A stretch of DNA of 64,000 bases from Ardenticatenaceae bacterium (GCA_020634215.1 JACKCD010000015.1:1-64000), one strand, 5' to 3'; numbered from the stretch's first letter, positions 8,024 through 17,513 are shown. Program-made: numbers and translations. Notes: generated from the letters alone by a model not told the origin.

Positions 8024-11000
8024 ATGAAAACCCTGACCAAAGAACAAGCCCGAAAGCAAATAGAGCAATTGCTTGCCGATTATCGCGCATTGGAAAATCC
8101 ACAAAACCAGAGTGAAGCCAATGTTCGTGCGAACTTCATTGATCCCCTGTTTGCTGCACTCAATTGGCCTGTAAACGATGCCCACCATTACAACCGCGAA
8201 ACCTATGTGCGGGGTGCTGGTTTTGCTGATATTGCCTTGACGCTCGACCCGGCGGCGGCCACTCCGCTTATTTTTGTGGAAGCAAAACGGTTTGGAGCGA
8301 TTGAACCTTTGGAACGGGTGCAGGAGCGACGCAATCGAGACGTAGCGCAGCTGCGCTTGAATTTGCCGGGCATGTCGGTAGATCGCACCAAAGAAGAGCA
8401 GCAGGCGATTAACTATGCCTACCAAAATGGAATGCATTGGGCTATTTTGACCAATTTTACGTCGCTGCGGCTATTCAATGCCCGACGCGACACGCTGGTT
8501 CTCAATTTTGACAGCCCAGTAGATTTACTGGAGCGATTTGATGAGCTTTGGCAACTTTCTTTTACGGAAGTAGTGCACGGCAGCTTGGACGGTTTGCGGG
8601 GTTATCGAGAACGGCTTGATATTGACGAAGAATATTTGCGTTTGATCACCATTTGGCGGCTGCGTTTGGGGCAGGACATTATCTCGCATCGGGAAAATCG
8701 GCTGCTGCTGGCAGACCCACACAGCAACACAATGGATATTTACAAGCTGCGCGAGGCGGTGCAGCGGGTTTTAGACCGTCTGGTTGTCATTCGCTATGCC
8801 GAAGATCGGTTTGTGATTAAGGCGGATCAGCTGCGCTCGATTGTGGAGATTCGGGAGCGGACAGATTATGGGGTGCCGCTGCTGGATCAAATACGCCACT
8901 TTTTTCAGCAGTTTAATGTGCGGCACAATGGGACGTTATTTGCTGCCCATCTTTGTGATCGGTTGACGATCAGTGAGGATGTTCTACATGCTATCATCGT
9001 TAATCTTTATGATGCTCGCTTTCGTGCTATGTCGGCCGACATCATGGGGAATACGTATGAACAATATTTAGGCCAAACTCTGGCAGTTCGCAATGGCAAT
9101 ATTGAGGCAATAGATAATCTGGAAACGCGCAAGGCGCAGGGGAGCTATTACACGCCAGAATATATTGTGCGCTATATTGTTGACCAAACGGTTGGGCGTT
9201 ATTTGTATGGAACGGACAACGGCCGTTTAGATGGTACCCCCCTTCCCGGCCAGCAGCCCAAACGGCTGGAAGAGATTGACGGCTCCAATGGCTTGCCCCC
9301 GCTCACCATTCTCGACCCTTCCTGTGGATCGGGCAGTTTTCTCATGAACGTCTACCATGTGCTGGAAACGTTTTATGAACGGGAAATCGGCCGTTTGCAG
9401 CGAGAATACGAACAGCAGGTAGAAGCCCTAACCCAACAAGGGCTGTCACCTGTGGAATTGCGAATCGAATTAGCTAATCAAACGCAGCGGCTGAAGCAGT
9501 TGGCTGGGTACAAAAACCAGATTCTGGAAAAACACCTTTATGGAGTAGATTTAGACCCGCAGGCGGCGGAACTGGCAGCGGTCAACCTAATGCTGCGAGC
9601 CATGAGCCGGGATATGCGTTTGCCGCTTATTTTGAATCAAAACATCAAGGTGGGTAATTCGCTTGTGGGCGGGTTGTCGCTTGTATTCGAGCAGGCAGAT
9701 GCAGTATTGTCCCCGTTTCGCAGTCAGCTTGCGGAACTGCGGCGCATTCGTTTGGCGCAGCAGGGGCATAGCCAAAGTAATGCCGATGTGATTGGGTTGC
9801 AAGGCCAATTTGAAAGGCTGGCGCAGCAGATCAACAAGGCGCTGAACGAACCGTTGGCGGCTTATTTTGGGGAGGAGGTGGGGGAAAAACGGCCGTTTAA
9901 CTGGATCATCGAATTCCCCGAATGCTTCCTCGATGCCGATGGCAACCTACGCCCCAACGCCGGTTTTACCTTTGTCATTGGCAACCCCCCCTACCTCAGC
10001 GTAGACGACACCTGGGGCAAAAACTCCCCCGATGCCGCCTACCTCAAAGAAGCCTTTGCCGACGTTTGGACTCGAAAAAGCGACCTATACTATTACTTTA
10101 TTCGTCGTGGTTTGACCTTGTTGGTTCCACAAGGTCAATTAGGTCTTATCACTGCCCGCTATTATTTAGAAGCATATTACGCTCCAAATATTCGCCGAGC
10201 AATCTTACAAGACGCTGTAATTCAGCAAATAGTAGATTTTGGTAGCTACACAGTATTCCCTGGCATCGGTACAAAAACGTGTATTACTCTCTTGCAGCGT
10301 GAACCCAATGCGGAAATTCGAGCCAATCACAGGTTTACTTTTGACAAAGCACCTCATAAATCAATTAATGTTTATCAGTTTTTAGCCAATTTTTTTGATA
10401 CATCACACTCACTATCCCAAGCCGATCTACAAGAAGATAGTTGGAACCTGTTTAGCCGTAGAGTAGCCCAAATTATTGACATCATAGATAGAGACACTCA
10501 CCCTTTGGGTCATTTGACCCATATTGACACAGGGATGGAAACTGGACGAAACGATATATTTGGAGTAAATCAAGAAACAATTGAACATTATCAAATAGAG
10601 CCGGAGCTAATCCGCAAAAATATCAAAAATCAAGATATTAAACGCTATAACCTTGCCTTTCGCGGTCTTTATTTAATTTATCCAGAAGAAATTGAGCGTA
10701 TTGAAGATTACCCCAACGCAAAAAACTATCTTGAAAAGTATCGTGACCAGCTAGAAGCAAGAGCAGCTTTTCAACGTGGCGGGCGCGAGTGGTGGCGTTT
10801 TACCTGGCCTCGTCAAAAAGAGTGGTACCAATACCCAAAAATTGTTAACCCCAATATTGCGCCTAACAATCGCTTTGCACTTGACCTTTCCACCGAATGT
10901 ATTGGACTAACTGATACTTATGCTATTTTTCCCCAACAAGATTCACCAGATTTACGGTACTTGCTCGCTTTGTTAAACTCCAAAGTACTCAATTTTCGAT

Positions 11001-11767
11001 TCCGCTATATCGGCAAAGCAAAAGACTATCGCTACGAATATTTCAAAAATGGTTTACAAAAGGTGCCGATCAAACTGGCAACCGATGGCGTGCAGCAACA
11101 GATTGTGACGTTGGCGCAAAAGATGCTGGATGGCAACCGTCTGCGCCAACTGCTGTACGATGAATTTGCCGAAATGCTGCAGGCCACCAACCACACCACC
11201 CGCCATTTTGAGAGCGCATATTACAGCCACAGCGAATATCGCGGCCACGCCCTTTACCGCACAGGGCCGGCCGATGCCAACGCCAAAGGCACCGTCACCA
11301 GCATCACCGTGCGCGAAGTAGGCAGCCAAATCCGCTTCACCATCACCGAAGCTGAGGCTGGTATCATCCCCTTGATTACATTAGAAGTACCCGACCCCGA
11401 TTTCCGCCATTTTCTTTTTCTGGCACTCCGCGCCGATTTGCTTGCCAACGAACGCAAACAAATCTGGGCTAAAGGACGCTTATTAGCTGGAACACTGGCA
11501 GCACTCACCGTTCCTGTACTAAATGAAGCGGTAGGAGCAGCCAATTTGGAACAAATTCGCCAATTTATGCAGGAACTACGCCATCGCGTGGCCCGCGCTT
11601 GGGCTAAGAACGCATCAGAGGCTTTACCGGCAGTTGACATCCTCGACCTAGGCGAAATAGAAGCGGAACTTGAACAGACCGACCGTCAAATTGACACCCT
11701 CGTTTTCCAACTGTACGGCATCACCGACCGGGAAGATGTGGCATTTATTTTGGAAACGCTGTCATAA
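8024..11767 (+). CDS. Type IIG-like restriction-modification fusion (Eco57I-class)
   Basis: One 1247-residue chain carries cleavage, methylation and target recognition. Residues 30-90 form a PD-(D/E)xK-type nuclease core (Asp69 in GFADIAL; Glu86-x-Lys88 in FVEAKRF). The gamma-class N6-adenine methylase follows: SAM motif DPSCGSG at 431-437 and catalytic NPPY at 654-657. The C-terminal third (from about 830) resembles TaqI-like specificity domains. Expected role: a stand-alone restriction enzyme that methylates one strand of an asymmetric site. No separate methylase or specificity subunit is adjacent, and no BREX genes. The middle (10.1-11.0 kb) is markedly more A/T-rich than the ends, which fits exchange of the recognition segment. 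The target site cannot be deduced. Confidence 0.85.
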   Translation: MKTLTKEQARKQIEQLLADYRALENPQNQSEANVRANFIDPLFAALNWPVNDAHHYNRETYVRGAGFADIALTLDPAAATPLIFVEAKRFGAIEPLERVQERRNRDVAQLRLNLPGMSVDRTKEEQQAINYAYQNGMHWAILTNFTSLRLFNARRDTLVLNFDSPVDLLERFDELWQLSFTEVVHGSLDGLRGYRERLDIDEEYLRLITIWRLRLGQDIISHRENRLLLADPHSNTMDIYKLREAVQRVLDRLVVIRYAEDRFVIKADQLRSIVEIRERTDYGVPLLDQIRHFFQQFNVRHNGTLFAAHLCDRLTISEDVLHAIIVNLYDARFRAMSADIMGNTYEQYLGQTLAVRNGNIEAIDNLETRKAQGSYYTPEYIVRYIVDQTVGRYLYGTDNGRLDGTPLPGQQPKRLEEIDGSNGLPPLTILDPSCGSGSFLMNVYHVLETFYEREIGRLQREYEQQVEALTQQGLSPVELRIELANQTQRLKQLAGYKNQILEKHLYGVDLDPQAAELAAVNLMLRAMSRDMRLPLILNQNIKVGNSLVGGLSLVFEQADAVLSPFRSQLAELRRIRLAQQGHSQSNADVIGLQGQFERLAQQINKALNEPLAAYFGEEVGEKRPFNWIIEFPECFLDADGNLRPNAGFTFVIGNPPYLSVDDTWGKNSPDAAYLKEAFADVWTRKSDLYYYFIRRGLTLLVPQGQLGLITARYYLEAYYAPNIRRAILQDAVIQQIVDFGSYTVFPGIGTKTCITLLQREPNAEIRANHRFTFDKAPHKSINVYQFLANFFDTSHSLSQADLQEDSWNLFSRRVAQIIDIIDRDTHPLGHLTHIDTGMETGRNDIFGVNQETIEHYQIEPELIRKNIKNQDIKRYNLAFRGLYLIYPEEIERIEDYPNAKNYLEKYRDQLEARAAFQRGGREWWRFTWPRQKEWYQYPKIVNPNIAPNNRFALDLSTECIGLTDTYAIFPQQDSPDLRYLLALLNSKVLNFRFRYIGKAKDYRYEYFKNGLQKVPIKLATDGVQQQIVTLAQKMLDGNRLRQLLYDEFAEMLQATNHTTRHFESAYYSHSEYRGHALYRTGPADANAKGTVTSITVREVGSQIRFTITEAEAGIIPLITLEVPDPDFRHFLFLALRADLLANERKQIWAKGRLLAGTLAALTVPVLNEAVGAANLEQIRQFMQELRHRVARAWAKNASEALPAVDILDLGEIEAELEQTDRQIDTLVFQLYGITDREDVAFILETLS

Positions 11768-11790
11768 ATATTTTGGAGGAAAGATAACCC

Positions 11791-12552
11791 ATGACCATAC
11801 CGATTGCTCTGCAACTATATACGCTGCGCGACGCATTGGCGCAGGATTTTGCTGGTGGCATTGAAAAAATAGCCGACATCGGCTTTGTGGGCGTGGAAAC
11901 CGCCTTCTTCCCCGAGGGGTTCACCGCCGCCGAAGCCACCCGGATCATCAAGGCCAACGGGCTGCAGATTATGGCCGCCCACTGCGAGCTGCCGTTGGGG
12001 GATGACCAGCAGCCGGTGCTGGAGAGGATGGCGACCTTTGGCTGCGAGCTGTGCGTCTGGCACGGCTGGCCGCGCCATGATGATTATGGTTCCCTAGACG
12101 GGGTGAAGCGGCTGGCGGCACGGTATAACCAGGCCAACGCCGTGGCACAGGCGCACGGGCTGCGGCTGGGCATCCATAACCATTGGTGGGAATTTGAGCC
12201 GGTGGGCGACACCTACCCATACCGCATTTTGCAGGCGGAAATGGACGAGCGCATCTTTTTTGAGGTGGATACCTACTGGGTGCGAACGGCCGGTTTAGAC
12301 CCCGCCGCCGTGTTGCAAGAATTGGGCAGCCGCGCCCCGCTGCTCCACATTAAAGATGGCCCGGCCACGCCCGCTGGCGACATGGTGGCGGCTGGCACTG
12401 GAGTCATGGATTTTGCGGCGGTGTTTGCGGCGGCCAGCAGCCCACAGTGGGCGGTGGTGGAGCTGGATCGGTGCGCGACGGATATGTTAACGGCCGTTTC
12501 CCAAAGCTACACCACCCTCACCCAAAACGGCTGGGCTTACGGCAAGCGGTAA
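11791..12552 (+). CDS. Sugar phosphate isomerase/epimerase (TIM-barrel, xylose-isomerase-like)
   Basis: ATG 11791 follows TGGAGGAAAG. The 253-residue protein has the AP_endonuc_2/IolE-type barrel: ALQLYTLRD at the first strand, HNHWWEF in the middle and FFEVDTYWVRTAG near the metal site, with Glu, Asp and His residues expected to bind a divalent cation. LLHIKDGP is the last conserved strand. Family members isomerise or epimerise sugars or inositol intermediates; the substrate is not given by the context. Its stop codon is followed within 5 bases by a 7-mer repeat array. AACGGCCGTT lies at 12489 near the 3' end, with a sharp change from G-rich to C-rich codons. Confidence 0.8.
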   Translation: MTIPIALQLYTLRDALAQDFAGGIEKIADIGFVGVETAFFPEGFTAAEATRIIKANGLQIMAAHCELPLGDDQQPVLERMATFGCELCVWHGWPRHDDYGSLDGVKRLAARYNQANAVAQAHGLRLGIHNHWWEFEPVGDTYPYRILQAEMDERIFFEVDTYWVRTAGLDPAAVLQELGSRAPLLHIKDGPATPAGDMVAAGTGVMDFAAVFAAASSPQWAVVELDRCATDMLTAVSQSYTTLTQNGWAYGKR

Positions 12553-12556
12553 GCGT

Positions 12557-12610
12557 GAGATTGGAGATTGGAGATTGTGCACCTTCATCAATCTCCAATC
12601 TCCAATCTCC
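12557..12610. repeat. 7-mer array with inverted copy (GAGATTG type)
   Basis: Three tandem GAGATTG units (12557-12577) and three inverted units of CAATCTC (12589-12610), able to form a 21-bp hairpin. Begins 5 bases after the stop codon of the isomerase gene. Same type at 39696 and 53821. Confidence 0.92.
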
Positions 12611-12622
12611 AGCCTCCGGCTC

Positions 12623-13561
12623 ATGATGACTTTTTCCGATGCGGTTTTAGAAGCTATGGTGCGGCGGTATCGGCCAAACGGCCGTTTATCCATCACCCCC
12701 ATCGCCAGCGGCAAATTCAACAGCTCCTACTGGGTGCAGGCCGACGACGAGCCGCTGGTGCTGCGGATTGCCCCGCCCAACGATGCCGTCTACGTCTTTT
12801 ACGAGGCCAAGATGATGCGCCAGGAGCCATCGCTCCACGCCCGGCTGCGGGCCGAGACAACGGTGCCCGTGCCGGAAATTGTTGCCTTTGACGACGCGCA
12901 AACGGTGGTTGACCGCGATTATATGCTGCTGCGGCGGCTGCCGGGACGGCCGTTAAGCGAGATGCCCCACGTCAACAAGGCCAAGGTGCTGCGGCAGGTG
13001 GGGGAATGCTTGGCGCAGGTGCATGGTTTAACGGCCGTTCAGCACGGTTATTTGGGCGAACACCACCCCATGCAGCCGCAGGACAACTGGGCGGCAGCGT
13101 TTGTCATTATGTGGCACAAGCTGCTTGACGACGTGGTGGCACAGGGGTTTTATGATGCCGCCGAAAGTCGCTACCTGCGCCACCTGCTGGAACGCCACCT
13201 GCCGCTGTTTGACCGCCCTGTCACTTCCCGCCTGCTGCACATGGACGTGTGGGCGCAAAATATTTTGGTAGACGACACCGGCACGCTGACTGGGCTGCTG
13301 GATTGGGATCGGGCGCTGTGGGGCGACTCGGAAATTGAGTTTGCCGTGCTGGATTACTGCGGCATTTCCGAGCCGCCGTTTTGGGCAGGGTACGGCCAAC
13401 CCCGCGACTGGTCGCCAGCGGCGCAAATTCGGCAGCGGTTTTACCTGCTGTATGAACTGCAAAAGTATATTGTGATCAGAAACGGCCGTTTGCACGACCC
13501 CATCGCTGCCCAACATTACAAACAACAAGCCCTGCTGCTGGCACGGCAAATTCCAACCTGA
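12623..13561 (+). CDS. Aminoglycoside-phosphotransferase-like kinase (APH/choline kinase fold)
   Basis: Start placed at ATG 12623 (a second ATG at 12626); the frame is open upstream but runs through the repeat, so the longer version is unlikely. Key features: SGKFNSSYWV glycine-rich loop, then LVLRIAPP, and the catalytic segment LLHMDVWAQNILVDD followed by GLLDWDRALWGDSEIE, giving the catalytic Asp, the Mg-binding Asn and Asp. About 312 residues, normal for the family. Members phosphorylate hydroxyls of small molecules (homoserine, sugars, antibiotics); the substrate is not predictable. Three AACGGCCGTT copies (12677, 13030, 13481) each encode a different frame reading. Confidence 0.82.
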   Translation: MMTFSDAVLEAMVRRYRPNGRLSITPIASGKFNSSYWVQADDEPLVLRIAPPNDAVYVFYEAKMMRQEPSLHARLRAETTVPVPEIVAFDDAQTVVDRDYMLLRRLPGRPLSEMPHVNKAKVLRQVGECLAQVHGLTAVQHGYLGEHHPMQPQDNWAAAFVIMWHKLLDDVVAQGFYDAAESRYLRHLLERHLPLFDRPVTSRLLHMDVWAQNILVDDTGTLTGLLDWDRALWGDSEIEFAVLDYCGISEPPFWAGYGQPRDWSPAAQIRQRFYLLYELQKYIVIRNGRLHDPIAAQHYKQQALLLARQIPT

Positions 13562-13641
13562 AACAAACGACAGTGAGATTTCTCATAAGCGGCTGCACAC
13601 CACGACGAATGAAAATCAAAGATTTCGCAAATTTTACAGAT

Positions 13642-13673
13642 TCATCCGTGTTCGTCCGTGTTCGTCCGCGTCC
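13642..13673. repeat. Short tandem repeat, TCCGTGTTCG units
   Basis: Two and a half 10-base units (TCCGTGTTCG, TCCGTGTTCG, TCCGCGTCC) ending 15 bases before the alpha-glucosidase start. A close relative (TCCGCGTTTG units) lies at 32116-32148, again just ahead of a gene start. Confidence 0.75.
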
Positions 13674-13688
13674 TATTTAAGGAAAACA

Positions 13689-15302
13689 ATGAACAAATCC
13701 CAAGTATTACACTGGTGGCAAAGTGGCGTGGTGTACCAGATTTACCCACGCAGCTTTCAAGACACAAACAGCGATGGCATTGGCGATTTAGAAGGCATTA
13801 TCCAGCGGCTCGATTATCTCAACGACGGCACACCCAACTCGCTGGGTATTGATGCCATCTGGATTAGCCCCTTTTACCCGTCGCCCATGAAAGATTTTGG
13901 CTATGACGTAAGCGACTACTGTGACGTTGACCCCATGTTTGGCGACCTGGCAACCTTTGACCGGCTTGTTGAAGCTGCCCATGCCCGCCACATCAGGGTC
14001 ATCATTGACTGGGTTCCCAACCACACCTCCGACCAGCACCCTTGGTTTGCTGAATCGCGCCGCAGCCGCGACAACGCCAAGCGGGATTGGTACATCTGGC
14101 GCGATGCCAAACCCGACGGCTCGCTGCCCAACAACTGGGGCAGCTTTTTTGGTGGCCCAGCGTGGACGTGGGACGAAGTGACCGGGCAATATTACCTGCA
14201 TCAATTTGTGCCAGAGCAGCCCGAACTCAACTGGCGCAACCCTGACGTAAAAGCTGCCATGTTCGACACCTTGCGCTTTTGGCTGGATCGCGGCGTGGAC
14301 GGGTTCCGCATGGATGTCATTGGCCTCATTATCAAAGACGAACAACTGCGCGACAATCCAGCCAACCCCCACGCTCCTGCCAACCTGCCCGAAAACGCCA
14401 CCTTTCACCGCTTGCAGCAAGTCTACAACATGGATCAGGATGAGGTTCACGAGGTGATGAAGGAAATCCGGCAGCTTTTTGATGAATACGAGGCGCGGGT
14501 AGCGATTGGCGAACTGTTTGGGCCGCTGGATCGCTGGGTGAAATATTATGGTGAGCAGGGGGAGGAACTGCACCTGCCGTTTAATTTTCGGCTGATGGAT
14601 GAGGGCAAATGGACGGCCGCAACGATGCAGGGGCTGGTGGATGCAATGGAAGGGGTGCTGCCGGATTTTGCCTGGCCGAACTATGTGCTGGGCAACCATG
14701 ACCGCATTCGGCTGGCGAGCCGCTTTGGTGGGCAGGCGCAGGCGCGGCTGGCGGGGATGATGCTGCTGACGCTGCGCGGTACGCCGACGCTGTATTATGG
14801 CGACGAGCTGGGGCTGGAAAATGGCGACATTAAGCCGGAGCAGATGCACGACCCGCAGGGGATTAATCTGGGGGTGGCGTTTACGCGGGACGTGACGAGA
14901 ACGCCGATGCAGTGGGATGCGTCGGCACAGGCTGGTTTTTCCTCGGTGGCGCCGTGGCTGCCGCTTTCAGCCGATTACGAAACGCGCAACGTGGCAGTGC
15001 AGGGGGCGCAGCCGGATTCGATGCTGACGTTTTACCGCACGCTGCTGTGGTTGCGGCGGGGGTCGGCAGTGCTGCAAGGGGGCAGCTATCGGGCACTGAA
15101 TTTGCATGATGATTGCTTTGTTTATGTGCGGGAACTGAACGGTGAGCGGCTGCTGGTGGCACTGAATTTTGCCGATGCGCCGTGTCGGTTGGATGTGGGG
15201 GAAAACGGGCGTTTTCTCCTCTCCACCCATCTAGATCGGGCAGGAACAGTGGGCAAATGGCTGGATTTACGGCCGTTTGAAGGCGTTGTTATCACGCTTT
15301 GA
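13689..15302 (+). CDS. Alpha-glucosidase, GH13 family
   Basis: The 537-residue protein shows all GH13 signposts: SGVVYQIYPRSFQD at the start, DWVPNHTSDQHPWF (region I), GFRMDVI with nucleophile Asp209 (region II), IGELFG with acid/base Glu275 (region III) and LGNHDR with Asp338 (region IV). The QIYPRSFQD opening and the sequence after region I are those of oligo-1,6-/alpha-glucosidases that release glucose from the non-reducing ends of short alpha-glucans, isomaltose or sucrose-type substrates. No signal peptide, so it acts on imported sugars in the cytoplasm. ATG 13689 has AAGGAAA upstream. An incomplete palindrome copy (TACGGCCGTT) lies near the 3' end. Confidence 0.9.
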   Translation: MNKSQVLHWWQSGVVYQIYPRSFQDTNSDGIGDLEGIIQRLDYLNDGTPNSLGIDAIWISPFYPSPMKDFGYDVSDYCDVDPMFGDLATFDRLVEAAHARHIRVIIDWVPNHTSDQHPWFAESRRSRDNAKRDWYIWRDAKPDGSLPNNWGSFFGGPAWTWDEVTGQYYLHQFVPEQPELNWRNPDVKAAMFDTLRFWLDRGVDGFRMDVIGLIIKDEQLRDNPANPHAPANLPENATFHRLQQVYNMDQDEVHEVMKEIRQLFDEYEARVAIGELFGPLDRWVKYYGEQGEELHLPFNFRLMDEGKWTAATMQGLVDAMEGVLPDFAWPNYVLGNHDRIRLASRFGGQAQARLAGMMLLTLRGTPTLYYGDELGLENGDIKPEQMHDPQGINLGVAFTRDVTRTPMQWDASAQAGFSSVAPWLPLSADYETRNVAVQGAQPDSMLTFYRTLLWLRRGSAVLQGGSYRALNLHDDCFVYVRELNGERLLVALNFADAPCRLDVGENGRFLLSTHLDRAGTVGKWLDLRPFEGVVITL

Positions 15303-15335
15303 GGCAACAATTTTTGAAAATAGGCAGGTAAAACC

Positions 15336-15803
15336 ATGAGCGACATTCGGAACGAAGATTTTTTAAGCGGACTACTCAACGTGTTGGGTGAAACATTTGA
15401 TGAGGTCAATGGCTTTTATTTAGACGGCGGCGACTCCCTCTTTACAACATTGGCAACCGTCTCCGCCGCCGAAGCCTCCATCCCCGTAGGCGGCAAATGT
15501 GCTACGCTGGCGGCGCAGGTCAAACACACTGCTTTCTATCTCCACGTCATGAACCAGTCCGTCCGTAATCCCAACTTTCCTCGACCAGATTGGGGCGAAA
15601 TTTGGCGCAATGTCAATGTCGTTACTGCCGACGAATGGCAAGCCATTCAGGCAGAACTGCGGCTGCGCTATGATGAGATTATCCAACTGGCAAAGGACAC
15701 GCCTGCTTGGGGAGAAGCCGAAATTGGTGGAGCCATCGGCATGGTGGCTCACTGCGCCTATCACCTGGGCGAAATTCGGCAGGCGCTTTGCACCCTGAAA
15801 TAA
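15336..15803 (+). CDS. DinB-like four-helix protein
   Basis: 155 residues, helical throughout, with QVKHTAFYLHVM in the second helix and VAHCAYHLGEIRQAL at the C-terminus, the histidine pattern that binds a metal ion in the DinB/YfiT superfamily. Family members include metal-dependent thiol-S-transferases (bacillithiol or mycothiol type) and many proteins of unknown role. It ends inside the start of an APH-like kinase gene, so the two are likely translated together. A second DinB protein is encoded at 32165-32644. Start ATG 15336 has only a weak upstream purine run (AGGTAAA). Confidence 0.75.
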   Translation: MSDIRNEDFLSGLLNVLGETFDEVNGFYLDGGDSLFTTLATVSAAEASIPVGGKCATLAAQVKHTAFYLHVMNQSVRNPNFPRPDWGEIWRNVNVVTADEWQAIQAELRLRYDEIIQLAKDTPAWGEAEIGGAIGMVAHCAYHLGEIRQALCTLK

Positions 15804-16735
15804 AAATCCTGTCGCAATTGGCGGCACAGGTTGTGCCGGGGGGAACATTGCAGCGCGTGTGGTCGCTGACGGGTGGCATGTCGGCGCAGTTGACGGCACT
15901 GCAACTGCTGCTGCCCAATGGACAGACGCAAAGGCTGGTGGTGCGGCAGCCCAACCCAGCGGTGTTGCGTCATAATCCACGGGCGGCGGCGGTGGAGTAT
16001 CGGCTGTTACAGCTTCTCTTTGCGGCTGGCGTGCCTGTGCCGCAGCCGCTGTGGCTGGATGAATCGGCGAAAATTTTGCCAACGCCGTATGTGGTGACGG
16101 CGTTCGTGGCGGGAAAGATGGACTTTGCCCTGGAATACGCTGGCCGTTATGCGGTGCAAATGGCCGAACAGTTGGCGGCAATTCATCGGATGAAGGGTTG
16201 GAAAGGGTTGGGGTTGCCTTTGGCAGAAGGCTGTTGGGAACAAACGTCTTCTGCCAAGGCTAACGCGGCGTTGGGGGAGGAGCCGATTCGGGCGGCGTTG
16301 GCAAAATATGGGCTGTGGCAGCCGCAAAACGAGCTGGTCTTGCTGCACGGGGATTTTTGGCCGGGGAATGTGCTGTGGGAGGGGGGGGAATTAATGGCCG
16401 TTCTCGACTGGGAAGATGCCAAAGTAGGCGACCCGCTCCTCGATCTGGCAATTAGCCGACTCGATTTGGCCTGGATATTTAGCCCGGAGACGGCGGAGGT
16501 GTTTACAAAGCGGTATGGGGAATTAACGGCCGTTTCCCTTACCAACCTTCCCTATTGGGATTTATGCGCCGCCCTCCGCTTCATTCGCATTACCCAAGCC
16601 AACTTAGCACCCTGGGCTGCATACTACCAACCCTTCAATCGCCCCAACATCACCGAACAGACAATCCATCGCAATTATCTATGGTTTGTAAACCAAGCCT
16701 TGGCAAAATGGGGGGAATCGTTGATCGGAGAGTAG
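15788..16735 (+). CDS. APH-like kinase, coupled to the preceding DinB gene
   Basis: No ATG precedes the first conserved sequence; TTG 15788 (16 bases before the stop of the DinB gene) is the best coupled start, giving about 315 residues, though an upstream start cannot be excluded. The fold is clear: SLTGGMSAQLTALQL glycine loop, VVRQPNP with the expected basic residue nearby, and LLHGDFWPGNVLWEGG followed by VLDWEDAKVGDPLLDLA, i.e. catalytic HGD, Mg-binding N and D. Members phosphorylate small-molecule hydroxyls. Being in one unit with a DinB-type protein suggests a shared detoxification or modification role, which is inference only. Confidence 0.78.
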   Translation: MHPEIKILSQLAAQVVPGGTLQRVWSLTGGMSAQLTALQLLLPNGQTQRLVVRQPNPAVLRHNPRAAAVEYRLLQLLFAAGVPVPQPLWLDESAKILPTPYVVTAFVAGKMDFALEYAGRYAVQMAEQLAAIHRMKGWKGLGLPLAEGCWEQTSSAKANAALGEEPIRAALAKYGLWQPQNELVLLHGDFWPGNVLWEGGELMAVLDWEDAKVGDPLLDLAISRLDLAWIFSPETAEVFTKRYGELTAVSLTNLPYWDLCAALRFIRITQANLAPWAAYYQPFNRPNITEQTIHRNYLWFVNQALAKWGESLIGE

Positions 16736-16756
16736 AGGTTGCTTCCCTCTCCAATC

Positions 16757-17464
16757 TCAAACCAGTTCTAAGGGTGCCGTTTCCTCATAGGCAAAACGAT
16801 AACCCAGGTCAGGAATCGTATGGATAAACTTAGGGTCGTCGGCCGTTGGCTCCAGCTTGCGCCGCAGACGGCTAACCAAGCCGCGCACCAAATCTCGGCT
16901 GCCCCCTTCATCATACCCCCAAACCCGCTCCACAATGACATCAAACGGCACCACCTGCCCCTCATTGGTCATCAGCACATAGAGCAGATAAAACTCCAGC
17001 CGCGTCAGCCGCTGTGGCTCCCTGCCCATTACCGTGACCGTGCGCGTTTCCGGGTCAAGCGCAATGAGTTCTTCCTTTTTCAGACTGGGCAGCACAAACG
17101 CTGGAATTGCCTCAATACGGCGCAGCAGAACCTTGGCATAAACTGCCAGCAGCCGGGGCGAGACGGGGCGCGGCCAAAATAGGTCGGCTCCGGCCTGAAG
17201 AATGGCAACTTGTTGATGCTCAGGAATGGGGTCGGAAATGACAAAAAGTGGCACGCGGGTCACATTACGCAGCCGCGCCACGTCTTTTTGCATGGTGCTG
17301 GTTTTGTCATAGGCCAGGATAAGTAGGTCTGCCCAATCGTGCATCCAATCTTTCAGAACATCGCTTAAGCCAACGCGGGGCACAGCGTTGAGACCCGTGC
17401 GCTGTAGGGTCATTTTGTACATATCCCGCTCTTCCTGATCTTCAGCTACGATAAAAACTTTCAT
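16757..17464 (-). CDS. OmpR/PhoB-like regulator with degenerate receiver domain
   Basis: 235 residues. The C-terminal half is a clear winged-helix DNA-binding domain of the OmpR type (RLTRLEFYLLYVLMTNEGQ ... RLRRKLEP ... IPDLGYRFAYEE). The N-terminal half follows the receiver fold (MKVFIVAEDQEERDMY, DLLILAYDK, PRPVSPRLL), but the phospho-acceptor position at the end of strand 3 is Ala51 and the conserved Lys of the KP motif is Arg99. It is therefore probably not switched by aspartyl phosphorylation and may be constitutive or ligand-sensing. No kinase gene is adjacent. It is convergent with the APH-like gene, 21 bases away. Confidence 0.82.
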   Translation of the reverse strand: MKVFIVAEDQEERDMYKMTLQRTGLNAVPRVGLSDVLKDWMHDWADLLILAYDKTSTMQKDVARLRNVTRVPLFVISDPIPEHQQVAILQAGADLFWPRPVSPRLLAVYAKVLLRRIEAIPAFVLPSLKKEELIALDPETRTVTVMGREPQRLTRLEFYLLYVLMTNEGQVVPFDVIVERVWGYDEGGSRDLVRGLVSRLRRKLEPTADDPKFIHTIPDLGYRFAYEETAPLELV

Positions 17465-17513
17465 AGGGAGATTATGGCAAGAGTGCGGGGATGGGGCAAG
17501 GGAAAGGGTGATT

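Noticed and set aside
8024..11767. BREX methylase PglX
   Set aside because: Similar size and methylase motifs, but an N-terminal nuclease core is present and no brxA/B/C, pglZ or brxL gene is near.
12575..13561. Earlier GTG start (12575) for the APH-like gene
   Set aside because: The extension is encoded by the 7-mer array and would overlap the hairpin; ATG 12623 is more likely.
12623..13561. Aminoglycoside resistance gene
   Set aside because: Only the kinase fold is supported; substrate residues of known APH resistance enzymes are not recognisable.
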